From Fistularia commersonii (taxonomy: Eukaryota; Chordata; Actinopteri; Syngnathiformes; Fistulariidae): a DNA stretch of 64,000 nt. The stretch's first letter is position 1; each line of letters begins with the position of its first letter. Both the position numbers and the translations under genes were made by a program. The stretch spans positions 12,174,501-12,238,500 of the forward strand of contig JBBMNZ010000019.1 of assembly GCA_037954325.1 (NCBI GenBank), given 5' to 3'. Below are positions 1-11,408 of this stretch, piece after piece. The notes under the pieces were generated by a model, which worked only from the letters and a program-made list of their open reading frames with translations, searched no databases and was not told the origin of the DNA.

Positions 1-930
1 AAGTTAATGTTACGACAACTTTTGACTCATACTTGACTGTAATTTTGGATTCCTGATTGATGTCTTAGCAATTTACCAACCAAACAGCAATTAACGTAAT
101 AACATAATAATGACTTAACTAATGAAACGACAACACCACTACGGCTGCCAATCAAACGAGCCAACAAAAATGATGTCGAAATGACCTTTTTCAGGTTTGA
201 AATACCGAAGGAAAAAATAAAAATGAGCCCCTTTCTGGATTTTGAGAGCTTACATATGAATCATTGTGAAAATACCAGAGAAATAACACGACTTGCTTTC
301 ACAGACTCCCTGAACGGGTGAAACAGACACATGCGTCTCCACGGCATTGCCATGAGTAATGGTGCTAGTAATGCTATGCTAAAGCCCGCCATGGCGGAAT
401 GCAGCACATCCAGGAAAACATGATATGCGGCCTCTTTATTGATGTGATGAAGTGGAGGGCAGCGCTTTATAAAAACGAAGAGGAATGTGTGTAGAGCAGG
501 GTATTCACTCCTGCGGGCCGCAGTGTGTTTCAAGGTAACAACTCTTGTTTCTCTAACCTTAACAACTATATTTACTTTGCATTACAGCCAGCCACATGAA
601 GCAGAGCTCTCCGCTGTGCTCTGACCGCCATACTCTGACCACCACGCCGTGCTCTCAGCCTGCTTGACCGCCGTCCCCCTGCTTTCCTGTCTGTCCGTTT
701 ATCATGCAGCCTCAATCTATCATCAAAAAAATCCATCAAAAGTGTAAAGTCATAACAAAAAAAATGTCAGAAACCTTTAACACTAAAATCACAGAGATGC
801 TCTCCTAAATTCCCCAACTTTCATTGACCAAAGAAACAGTCACCTGAAAATCACCAAATAAATCCAAAAATAAATAAAATAAATATAAAATATAAAGAAT
901 ATATAACAAATAATATATAAATGATGCATA

Positions 931-1022
931 TTAACCCTCTTATTATGTTAAGGATCAATTTGACCCTTTTCACCCATTGACCCAATGGGTCAAATTGACC
1001 CTTAACATAATATGAGCGTTAA
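931..1022. mobile_element. TTAA-flanked foldback MITE
   Basis: A 92-base near-perfect palindrome is flanked by TTAA on both sides (931-934 and 1019-1022). The two arms, about 32 bases each, differ at about three positions and share ATTATGTTAAGG and TCAATTTGACCC. A short loop reads TTTTCACCCATTGA. Terminal inverted repeats plus a TTAA target duplication are typical of piggyBac-type non-autonomous elements. It has no coding capacity. Assignment to that superfamily is inferred from the target site alone. Confidence 0.75.
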
Positions 1023-1109
1023 AAAAATATATATAAAAATAACAACAAATAAAAACAAATACAATATAGCGGGCGAAGGATCTGAAAAATCATTCAATAT
1101 CTATACCAC

Positions 1110-1318
1110 TACTCTTGAACTCCGGTTTGCAGGGGCTAAAGCCTGTCCCAGCTGTCATTGAGCGAGAGATGGCGTTCACCCTAGACAGGTCGCAAGTCAA
1201 TTGCCAGGCATACCATTCACACTCTCATTCACCTGTCATATAAAGTCATCCAACCATCCGCTCGTTCATTCACATATATGGGCAATTTAGCATTCCGATT
1301 ACCCTTCTACATGTTTTT
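1110..1318 (-). repeat. SINE-like dispersed repeat, 3' half, minus
   Basis: In reverse complement this matches the 3' half of the copies at 31.2 and 52.7 kb: GACAGGT near the CCAGTCCAGGGTGTA position, then GACAGCTGGGA. It ends near GGGCAATTTAG. It is probably the tail part of one minus-strand copy whose head lies at 1500-1655, split by the plus-strand fragment at 1322-1499. Confidence 0.65.
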
Positions 1319-1321
1319 TTA

Positions 1322-1499
1322 GCTTAATTGTCGAGAAGAGAGAGAGTGAACGGCCGTTTGTCTCTATATGTTGGTCTGCAATCAACCGGCAACCAGTCCA
1401 GCGTGAACCAAGCCTCTTTCCCGATGACAGCTGGGATGGGCTCCAGCATCCCCATGACGATAAGTAGGATAAGTGATAGCGAATGAGGAATGAACGAAT
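1322..1499 (+). repeat. SINE-like dispersed repeat, 3' half, plus (nested)
   Basis: It contains GTTTGTCTCTATATG, CCGGCAACCAGTCCAGCGTG, CCCGATGACAGCTGGGATGG and a GATAAGT tail, the same order as in the copies at 31.2 and 52.7 kb. It lies in opposite orientation between two parts of a minus-strand copy, so it is an insertion or an internal inversion. Confidence 0.7.
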
Positions 1500-1655
1500 G
1501 AACGGTTTCGAGGTGAGCAAAGAAACCAGAAAAACCCGATGGAAACCCATGCAGACACGAGACGAACATAAAAACTCCACACAGAAACCCCCACCCCCCA
1601 CCCCAGAATAGAACCGGGGACCTTCTTGCCATGAGGCGGAAGCCGCTAAAGCTAA
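1500..1655 (-). repeat. SINE-like dispersed repeat, head part, minus
   Basis: On the minus strand it reads GGCAAGAAGGTCCCCGGTTC, followed by a G-rich stretch, then TTTCTGTGTGGAGTTT. This is the tRNA-like head and body of a very common teleost repeat. GGTTCTATTC is a decayed pol III B-box. A naming such as Mermaid-type SINE is possible but not certain. Confidence 0.65.
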
Positions 1656-3654
1656 TGACCTTCAGGAATTGCTTTGAAATTCACTCTACACCTCCAAAAC
1701 CAATAAGAATTATTTTTCTACAGTATTGTGGGATGAGAATCATGCTTCGCCTGTCTTCCTGTCTGTTTATCAAACTGTCCACCGCACTCTTCCTCTCTGT
1801 TCGCTCCCCGGTCTGTCTGTTGTGTGTCCGTCCGCAACCGAGGAGATTCAGAGCCTGCAATTTTCTCAGCAGGGTGTCGGGTCAGAACCCAGCAGGTGGA
1901 CGATGGCCGAGAGTTGTGTGTCTGTTTGAATGTGTGTGTGTTTAGAAAAGTGTGAGGTCGTGTGGTTGTGCGTAGCCAAGTAGTTAAGGCCAGTAATGCT
2001 AGTTCCTGCTACATAAAGCAGTTGGATTGGTCTATCATTATTCTTGGCACACATCACGTTCCGTCTCCCCCCGCCTGTCTTCCTCCCGCGTCTGTTTCCT
2101 CACAACATGCTTCTCTCTGTCTCAGGGTTATTCTTGAAATAAGTCTTGAAGGTTAGCTGGCTCAGCACCAGCTAACGCAAACACCGTGCATCTCCCGCCC
2201 CCCCCCCACCCCCGTCACACTGGGCCGAGAGAGAAGCATGAATACTGGACATGGATTGCGCTGCCTTGTTCTCCTCGGGCTTTCGTTCTCCCTCCATTAA
2301 ACCATAGTGGCCACTGCGTTTCACTGGCTCTCCTTATTATCTCCTCTTCCTCTTCTTTGTCTTTCTTAAAAAACAATAAACCTGAATGTGTGGACCTATT
2401 GTTGTATTTCCCTCCAGTTATATATTTCAGTTGTAAAAATATATAAACAACGTGACAATAACAAAATCGGATTGAGGAGATCAGAAATTAGCAAACGTCA
2501 GGTGGCACAGCTCCTTTGTCTCATGAGTAAGAAGTCATAATTAATAATCATCTTGAATTGAATGGATATGAAAAATATGTTAAAAGATGACATAAGTTAA
2601 CAAAAACCTACAAATCATTGGTGGAAAAAGTCCGAATGTAATTTTGGATAATTAAACAAAAAAAAACTAACTTTCACAAAAAAAAAGAAAAATAATTTAG
2701 CTTGGAGATGAAGCGGTATTAGAAAACAACAGAACGTGATAGCCATTCATTTAAATATCAATTATATCAAAGTTAATTTCATTATGATTACGGAAATACT
2801 TGCTGTTTGTGTTGTTTTCTTATTTCAACTTTATTGTTATAAATTTGAAACAAAAGTATACTTTTAAACTTATACATTTTTCCAAAACAAATTTGGACCA
2901 GCTGAGATCAGTTTCATTTTTACATTTTCAAATTTTAGTAGAACGCCTGCCCCAAGATTAAGCATCCATCGGTTGTTTTCACAGTCACACTTCAATTTAA
3001 ACAGGATATGACATCAGCATTTTAGTCTTTTTTTCCCTCAACATAGAGGTGTTGCATATACCCAAGTCCACTAATGAGATTTTTTATTACTCGATTCAGT
3101 CGCATTATACTAACCAGTGCTAATAATATCAAAACCTTTTATGCTAGTTTTCTATCCAGTCATCCATATTAAGAGATATGTTGTAATTTCAGTGGGAAAA
3201 TATTCTGCATGTTATTAAAGTTATTACATCATAGGGGGATTCACTAAAAATTTCTTTCTGTAACTAATAAAAGCTTCTCTCACTGCTGCCCATTTGTAGC
3301 AGAGCACTCATTGATTAGGTGTTAGACAAGCACTTTTCCATTCGTTTGAACGGGAAAATAAAGAGATGGAGGGTTTTTTTTTGTTGGCTGGAGTGAATTT
3401 ACAGAAGGCCATAACAACGTGTGATCTGTAGCCGCTAAATGAGGCCATCTGTCTTGCAAGCCCTTGGTAATGGCAATGGCATTAAAGTGCATTTTATGTG
3501 ACACATGCAAAGTGTACACATGTGCATGCACTCATGGATACAGCCACTGGGGAGGTGACAGTCCTCATCGCTGAGATATGGTTCTTTTTTTTTTTCGGTG
3601 TTAAAGCCATCTGGAGAGCAGTAGGATCCAGAACTAGAGTTTGGCAATGACCCA

Positions 3655-3720
3655 AATAAAATAAAATTAAAAAAATAATAAAATAAAATAAAATAAAATG
3701 AAATAAGATAAAATAAAAAA
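3655..3720. repeat. AAATA-type AT-rich simple repeat
   Basis: Repeated AAATAA/TAAAA units, with interruptions such as GAAATAAGATAA. Confidence 0.85.
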
Positions 3721-4759
3721 TGAGGCTGAATATTGGTGGACAGACTTTTTTTCAAATCAGCTGTTTAATGGTCTAATTTTGCAAAGAAAAATCAGTTTAA
3801 AAATATTGAAAATGCCATTAAATATCCCCAAATAGCGTAAAAAAAAAATTTAAAGGACAAGTCAGAAAATGTATTTAAAAAGAAAAACTTGATGTGGTAA
3901 AATCCTACTTTTTAGTGTTAGTGTTTAGTGTTTTTAGTGTTAACACATAGGTTTTTCATTTAAGTAAAAGAAAATTGTGACATCATATTAGAAGAGTATT
4001 ATGGTATATAAGCAGAAATCTCAAGAGGATTGTTTATGAGTGAGGGTGTGCACGTATTACTCCTTGGTGCACTGCAGGCATATGCACAACCTTCAACTTA
4101 AACATACTGACATTTAGAGAAGTATAAGGCAATTGGATGATGGCTCCCAGATGACGAATGACCAAACACAGGTCAGGGGTGGAGCAGGGTGAATCAATAG
4201 CGGCGGCTGTGTGGTCGTCGGGAATGCGAAAAACAGGCGCATGTTTGCAAGTGTCTGTTTGTGACAAAGATGGAGGGCAGCCGAGATAGATAAAGAATAA
4301 AATAAGAAAAGACGGGTCGATGTGTGCGAGAGCAGGCCGAGTTGCGAGTGTGCGCGCGTGTTCCCTGGAGCGCGGAGCCATATCTCATCAGAGATCACCG
4401 GCAGGCTGCATGCCGCTTATTTAGATGACAAACAACACAGACGTGACCTTTCAGACACACGGCAGATAAGATGGAAAGACAGGGGGAAAGAGAGACAATA
4501 ACAGAAGGGGATTGAGTGGGAGATGGGAGAGGAGATGGCCGAGCATGCAAGGGGAGAGGGAGGTGATGAGGACGGGGAGCGAGGGACTTTGAAAAGGAAG
4601 TGTGTAATGAAAAGGGTTAAAATAATGAAAAAAAAACAGAAAATCAGCAGATAGACAGGAAGATATTGACAGAGATGAGACACTTCAGCTAAGACAAAGA
4701 AAGTAGCTTTTGAGAAGGAGGAAGTATTTCATTGCCCATGATCTGAAAGACCAATGGAA

Positions 4760-4761
<2 letters not shown>

Positions 4762-4817
<56 letters not shown>

Positions 4818-4830
4818 CGCATGCGTGTGT
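4762..4830. repeat. alternating (TG)n(CG)n tract
   Basis: About 24 TG units run into GCGCGCGCGC and then ATGCGTGTGT. All of it is strictly alternating purine and pyrimidine for about 69 bases, which favours Z-DNA. Confidence 0.95.
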
Positions 4831-5727
4831 TGTGGTATTTTTGTATTGAGCTGAGCTGACTATGCTGATACTGGAGGCAGATAGAGTCACAGCAGCGCCA
4901 CTTGGCTCTTTGCTGAAGAACACCTACAATTCACAGAGCCAGATAACAGCAAATAGGCTAAAGATGTAGGAATAGGCTAGCCTGTTTTCAGTGTGTGCGG
5001 TGAGGGGTGCATGAAGGACAGCTGGCCATTATATGTGGAGATGCATAGGTCAGTGAAAATGCTTCAAAGGGGTCTTTTTTCAGAGAAGCCAGCATACAAG
5101 GGTCATTACCTGAGAATATTTTCAGAGCAAATTAGAATTGCGTGGCTACGAGTCATTAAAAGAAAAAAGAAAATCACTAACTGCGTAATTATAACACCGA
5201 ATGGAGTCATTTCGTTCTTGTATAGCGGTTTGCTGTGCAGGCAAACGTGTGTTCTGGTGTAGTTGTGAATTTCCAGGCATGGACACTGGTCTCTTTCCAG
5301 CATGTGATTCTGTCCTTGCATGCTTGACTTCCCGTCAGAGCCTGCAAAGCATGACAACACCAGTACTTGGAATACTGAGAGTACTGGGAATCAGCATGTA
5401 TATGTATATATATGTGTGTGTGTGTTGAATTTTTTTATATGCAAATATAATTTCTTTATCTTTTGTGATTAAAATTACATGTGAGACAAACAACACACAT
5501 ATGGTATGCTGACCAGAATTTAATGTTATTTTTATGTAATTTTGAAAGGATTTTTAATGACTTTTTTTACGAATGTTCTTATTGTCTTTTAAGCTTTCAG
5601 GGGAAAGATTGTCATTTCCATATATATACCAAAAAAAATATACCTGAAAAACATTTTTAATGTTGCAGTCGGTAAACCAGGCAAATTGGGGTGGAATTTC
5701 TGAGGAATTTACCTGAGAATTCAATCG

Positions 5728-5747
5728 GTGTGTGTGTGAGTGGGTGT

Positions 5748-5791
<44 letters not shown>

Positions 5792-6002
5792 CCAGCGGTG
5801 GGAGTTTAAAGGCATTGAGATGGAGAGTCAACAGGCCCCATTAGAGCTGACTGATCCCACACTTCTACACTGTTCTCACCACTTAACAAGCCCTAATATG
5901 CTCAGTTAGAACACATTCTCACAAAGAAAGCAGGTGTGTGTGCAAGTGCATGTGTGTGTGTGTGTGTGTGTGTGAAAGAGAGAGAGCAAGAGAGAGAGAT
6001 AG
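5728..6002. repeat. TG tract pair and GA tract downstream of exon 3
   Basis: Imperfect TG repeat at 5728-5790, a second TG tract at 5951-5974, and a GA-rich tract at 5975-6002. They are separated by unique sequence and lie 300-570 bases past the exon 3 donor. Confidence 0.9.
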
Positions 6003-6304
6003 TGTGAGATAAGACAGAAAAAGGAAAGAGGCTGCATGTCAGATAAGGGACCAGTGTAAACTGTACAGATGGGAGATGATGTGAGACGCAGTGGATGCGT
6101 TCCAGTGTGTTTGCGTCATACTATTTGGTACGTGAGCGATTGTTCTGCATGAATAATAACGCTTGTGTGTTTATAAGTGAGGGGAGAGAGTGCACATAAC
6201 AGATTCCATGTGCAGTGGACAGATGGGTGAGAGTACGTGTGGGTGCAGAGAATGTGTGACAGACAGAACAGCCGGAAGTGAGATTCAGAGGAAGGAGGAC
6301 TTAC

Positions 6305-6397
6305 TCTGCCCCACTTTCAGCACCACCTTCATGCCCTTCGTGACACACACCCCGCCCATCATGCTATCCAGGCCTTGGCGCGTCCCATTTGACGTAG
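6305..6397 (-). CDS. efnb3: ephrin-B3 exon 3 (end of ephrin domain)
   Basis: This 93-base exon is too short for a normal ORF scan. On the minus strand the acceptor is CATCCCTCCAG followed by CT at 6397, and the donor is A followed by GTAAGT, with the exon ending at 6305. With the G carried over from exon 2 it reads A, then TSNGTRQGLDSMMGGVCV, then TKGMKVVLKVGQ, and leaves one A for the next codon (phase 1 to 1). GGVC supplies the fourth conserved disulfide cysteine, and MKVVLKVGQ is the last strand of the ephrin fold before the stalk. ATS, GTRxGL and GMKVxLxVGQ match ephrin-B3 most closely. NGT is a possible N-glycosylation sequon at the position where B1 and B2 have NGS, as known for the family. 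The next exon (proline-rich stalk) was not recognised in the remaining 6.3 kb. Confidence is high because phase, splice signals, strand and protein family all agree with the exon 33.7 kb away. Confidence 0.94.
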
Positions 6398-6629
6398 CTG
6401 GAGGGATGGAAACACAATGACATAATTAGCCGAGATGCACGTTGGTATACGAATACATAGAGAGGAAAACTATCTTCCATAAACCACATAGTCATTTTTT
6501 CAATCTACAGCCAACAATAACTCCTATTCATTTGGTCAACTGTTCGAGACGTCCAGCAAGTGACATTTGCAGAGGCAGCGATTTAAAACTCTGCCAGAAA
6601 CTCTAAAATGTCAAGCCACAAGGCCGCAG

Positions 6630-7010
6630 CAATTTAATAACTCCTCATTTAGCAGTTAGCTGGAATTGATTAACACCCTTGCAGCCCTGCGTGGACTCGC
6701 CCGTGCACAGATAGCAGTAGTGGCTGTCCAGGCTGGAGAAACACTGAGGGGAGGGGGAAGAGGAGGTGGGGGGGAAGGGGGGGGTTGAGATTAACTCCTG
6801 GAGGAGGGGAAACCAATCAAAGGCACAAATGAAATAAAATGGTGCCCCGAAGACAAAAACTCCTTTGTGTAAACTGGACCTGATTAATCCTCGTACCGCT
6901 GTGAACGAGCGAGCTTTTATGAAAAAAAAAAAGGGGGGGACTGAAATTGAAGGTGCTGATGGATTTAACATGCGTTGAAAAATATTCAGTGTGACGTTGA
7001 GATCTGGCGA
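6630..7010. promoter_or_regulatory. unique block beside exon 3, candidate conserved element
   Basis: Complex non-repetitive sequence 250-600 bases upstream of exon 3 on the minus strand. It includes AATTGATTAACACCC, CCAATCAAAGGCAC (a TCF/LEF-like ATCAAAG) and CTGATTAATCC, but also G-rich runs. Conservation is untested. Confidence 0.2.
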
Positions 7011-10000
7011 TATGAAGCGGCAGCAGCGGCGGTGGCAGCTGCCTCGGGGGTTGGACGCAGGTTTTGGTGGACGGGAAGAAACGACTAGAAACGCTACCAA
7101 GATGGCTGTTAATCGGTGAAACTTCCCTGACAAGGATTTGGTTGCATCAACATGTGACAGAAAGGTGTTGATCGCAAGAGCAGTTGTCACACACACACAC
7201 ACATGCACACACACATTACCTATCCAGACTGGAGGGACAAATAATTATCTCAAATACATATCTTATGAATACCATAACACTACATATATTTCCATATCAT
7301 CCAGCATATATAATGTGTTAAATACTAAGATCTGGTATATAATGTTTGATTTACTTTTAATGCATGTTGTTTATCACATCTTCTAATTCTCTACGTATTA
7401 ACAATGGACTACTGATCAATGGTACTTGCTGTGCTGATTAAATGTGAATAAAGCAGAGATCATTTTTTCATGTTTTTACTTATATTGATTGCAAAACATT
7501 GATTTTTTTTTTTTTATATGTTCAAATGATCACCGTTGCCTTTGTGCCCTGTGATGACCAATAATACTATTCTACCTTTTTTTCTCCTGACCTTTCTTTT
7601 AAAAAAAAGAAAATTATAAGGTCATTAAACATTATCAATAATTTTCGATTGAAACATTTAATTTTGATGAATTGTTCACCCACTCAGCCTCCTGACCCTG
7701 GAGTGTTTCAATCAAATAAACATGATAATCTTTTCAGGAATCAAACAAGTGTCACTGTGGTGAAGATTAAAAAAAGAGGAAGAAAAATGAAGCAGCCTAA
7801 GGAGGTCAAGCATTGCTAACAGCAGAGTTTGTGATTGTATGCGTGCATGCATGTGCGTGTGTATACGCATGTGTGTGTGTGTGTGCGCGTGCGTTTGTCC
7901 ATGCACACACACACACACACCAGTTCCTGGTAGACTTCTTACATAAAGCATGGCAGTGAATGCATTAAAGATCATCAGTCTGCAGGTCACAGAGGGCGAG
8001 GGAGGAGCGAGCACAGGGAGAATCGGGATGGAGGGATTAAACAGCGCGGGCAGAGGGCTGGAAACAGTGAGGGAGACGAGTGGCTGAGAGGGAGGTACGG
8101 GAGAGGAAGGGAGGAAGGTGGGTTGAGGGGTGAAGATAAGAAAAGTGCCAGTAAAACTCATCACTCAAAGTCAAACTAACACCCTTTTGTGTTTGTCCTT
8201 AAAGGGTGACTTGTGGAGCCAGGGGGGTCGTCAAAGAGACAGTAAGAAGGGTTGGTCAGATGTGACCTTTAAAATTATTATCAAAAAAAATCAAAAAAAA
8301 AAACAATGACGATTTCAACACGATAGTGAACTTTTTTTTTGGTAATGTGCAAAGTTTTAAATCTTTTTTTTTTTTTTTGCCTTTTCATGTCTTTTTCTTA
8401 AGTATATCATGCTTTTTTTTTATTCAAACAATTGACATTTTTAATTATTTTGCCACTTTTACTGACCTTGAGAAAACATGTTTAGTGAGGAAACTTCTTC
8501 AGGATTTTTTGGTTGTTTGTTGGTTTGTTGTCATTGAGGGGGGAAAAAGGGACAGAGAAATGATGAATCGTGGCGTTTTGAAATTGTTTTTTAATTCCCC
8601 GAACGTCGAACTGATATTTATATCGATACCATCACTCTCCCCTGCGTGGCATAGATAAGATGAGCAGAGGGATGGCGAGCGAGATGGAAAAAAGTGTGAA
8701 AAAGGCACAGGTTTACTTCTAACACCTCCCTTTTGCCATCCTTCCATCTCTAAAAGGAAGCAGAGTGTGAAAGCAGGAGGAGGAGGAGGTCACAGCGAGA
8801 TGCAGCCTGGTGGAGAAAACTGTGACATGGGGGACAGAGAATGTTTGAGTAAAACACTGAGTAAAGAACAGGATTTTCTATTATGTTGTCTTTTTAAGAG
8901 TATTTCTACCATTGTAAAGCAAAATACAATAATTTCAATATTTTTATAACAGTAAAAAAAATATATATTACTGAGGTTTGATGAATAAGAAATGAACCAA
9001 ATATCTCACCAGGGAGGTTTTGCTTTGTCCAAGAAATGTGTTTTTTTATATCTTTGTTAGTCGATTAGGGTTGAATGAAGGGGTGATTCAAGTAGGCGCG
9101 CATATGTTGTGAATTCCAATTTTATCAAATACAGACTTTTGTGATCATTCAAACTGATCAAATTGCATTTTGTGAACTTGTGTAAATAGACATTGGCTTA
9201 GTCTTTCAAAGTGTTTGTTTTCGCGCTGGGACTTTTAACATGTTCATTTAGATTAATTGATTACCAAAAAAATAACATGTTAAGAGATTTTGTTTGGACT
9301 TTAATTTTCACTTCGTAAAAATTCTCAGTGCATTATATGCACGGGCAAATGATTCAACCAATGAGCAGCGTGTTAGCATGATGGATGAGGCAGATGAGAT
9401 ATGCCGGTTGAAGGGGAATTACAATTTAAGAAACTTCCAGATGGAACAAAAAAATCTTTGGACTTTATTTAGGAGGTGTTTATGTATCACAGGAGCACTT
9501 CCACTCTCCATTACCAACACAGCACAGAACATGTTGGGGCCCGCCATCTGATCGGCAAAAGTAAACTTTGCCCCGGAGTATGACAGCATCGCTAGTATGA
9601 GTGCCATTAGTTAACATTCGCCCACAGGTGGCAGCTCGAATTCAGAAACAAAACATCCAAGTGCATATTGCATAAATCCACCAGTCCACTGCCGAGACGG
9701 ATCACTGTTGATCGCTGAATTCATTCTTTCATCAGAGAAAATTGCAATGCTATTTTTCTCATGTCAAATATTGATATGTGATTATGATAAAAAAAATTAA
9801 CTTTCGATAGATTAATTAATCACAAAGTGCATAATCGATTAATTTTTGATTGAGGCTAACCCCTCAGATTGTTTATATTTAAAAAGATATTGGCTACTGT
9901 ATATTTTTTGGTAAGCTTTTAGTGTTAGATAGTTTTGTAACATCTGATAGGTGGACAAATGTGTGCTGTCCTGCATGTATATGGTAAACAAAACACTAAT

Positions 10001-10603
10001 TGAGCAACTTAGTATCATGAATTATCTTTGGTTCTGACAGGTGCTTTTGTATATTTTGTTTTATTGCCTACTGTGACTTAATACATCACAATATCAATCA
10101 GCATATCTATAATATACGAAATTATGGTGGAGCCTGAACAATTGACATTTTTAGAGAGGGGTAGAGCTAAAAAAAAAATCTAGTATAATTTATTTGGCTG
10201 CTATTTGAGCAGGATGTAATTGCTGGGCAGATGTTACTTTTTAGTTACTACTTTAAGTCAAGATAAGTCATCATCCATGTCAGCCACAACTCTGGATGAT
10301 GTGGTTCTTTTTAGATGTCCTCACAGTGACATCCAAACCCATCTAAACATCGCTGACATGGGTGGGGGAGGGGGGGCGAAGAATCAAGACACACGATGTC
10401 AAATTCTGCATTTAATAATGTTTATCTGCACAGTTTACAAACAGAATGTATCTGTTGGAGGCTGATACATCTCTAATTACAAACATCTTCCCTCTGCTAC
10501 ACGCCTGAAAGGGACTGGGGGGGGTAACAGAAAACTTATGGGCTGCAGGGCTAAAACTGAGCACAACTGATTAAAAGGCACTGCGGGGGTGTTGATGGTG
10601 GTG

Positions 10604-10618
10604 GTCTGTGTGTGTATT

Positions 10619-10649
<31 letters not shown>

Positions 10650-10663
10650 TGGGGGGGGGGGGG
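10604..10663. repeat. TG tract followed by G13
   Basis: A TG repeat at about 10607-10644 is followed by TATGTT and 13 G at 10651-10663. Confidence 0.95.
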
Positions 10664-10689
10664 CAGTCAACACCTCAAGCTGGCCTGAG

Positions 10690-11010
10690 AGACACAGGGA
10701 GGACTATGATTTCTGAGCATAATAACTCCTGACACAAGAAGGAGGACAAGAAGGTGACGGGAGACGAGGGAGGTGAGGGGAGACGAGGGTGAGGAAAGGA
10801 GCGGAGCGGGGGGTGGCGAGCGGGGTGAGGACGGAGCGGCGGCGTGGAGAAGTGAGGCGGGGAGGCTGATTGCCTGTGACATGCTGTTGGTGATATGATG
10901 GGGACACAAGACGATGCGAGACGATGACCCAGAACCCGGAGGACAGAGGAAGGCAGAGGGAGTGGAAGGGGAGGAGGGGTCAGAGAAGTTAAAAACAGAA
11001 AGTAAAGAAA
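10690..11010. repeat. purine-rich tract (GGAGACGAGG-like)
   Basis: The plus strand is rich in GAGG, GGAGACGAGGG and AGGAGG, with a short local direct repeat of GGGAGACGAGG at about 10759-10790. No gene was seen. Confidence 0.6.
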
Positions 11011-11376
11011 GAGTTTAAGTGATGTGATTGATAGCAGCGGAGGTAAAAAAAAAAAAAAACTAATGTCTCCATTATGGAAAAGTGGAGCGGTAATGGATAC
11101 AAAGGACAGCGAGACACAAAAGAGACAGAAGAGCCACCGCGAATGTGATTTTGCAAATGCAAGCTATTTTTTTAACATCATAATCAACAGGTCACAAATA
11201 TCACCGAGGCCGTTTCTGTTGAATCCATTAGTCGTGTTACAGGTGTCACTATTTCCGCGAATCCCAATTTCATGGGAAGAAAAGCGAACAAAGAGATCGC
11301 TGCAGTTTTGTCCTTGAAATCAAAAATATTCCCTCCTAATCTCACCCACTAAACACTGGAAATGTTTCACCCACTT

Positions 11377-11377
<1 letters not shown>

Positions 11378-11408
<31 letters not shown>
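11378..11408 (+). repeat. G31 homopolymer
   Basis: Thirty-one consecutive G, followed by CGGGGCGG. The flanks are unique. The length in the assembly may be inexact because sequencing of such runs is error-prone. Confidence 0.9.

Larger units (their letters stand above)
1..6304 (-). other. efnb3: efnb3 intron 3, part within window
   Basis: This starts with the GTAAGT donor of exon 3 and runs off the low-coordinate end. It should lead to the stalk exon (4), but none was recognised. It holds TG/GA arrays (5.7-6.0 kb), an alternating TG-CG tract (4.8 kb), an AAATA-type simple repeat (3.66-3.72 kb), about 2 kb of AT-rich unique DNA (1.9-3.6 kb), a SINE-like cluster (1.1-1.65 kb) and a foldback element (0.93-1.02 kb). 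Nothing recognisable was seen in 1-930. That it is all intron rather than partly downstream sequence is inferred. Confidence 0.6.

Noticed and set aside
5106..5345. Possible efnb3 exon 4 on the minus strand after CATGCTTTGCAG at about 5345
   Set aside because: The phase 1 frame is open and reads SDGKSSMQGQN, but no good donor follows, the segment is cysteine-rich unlike an ephrin stalk, and homology is not recognisable.
6645..7214. 189-codon minus-strand open frame
   Set aside because: It begins in a CA tract (Val-Cys run) and has serine/proline runs from G-rich repeats. No domain and no splice logic.
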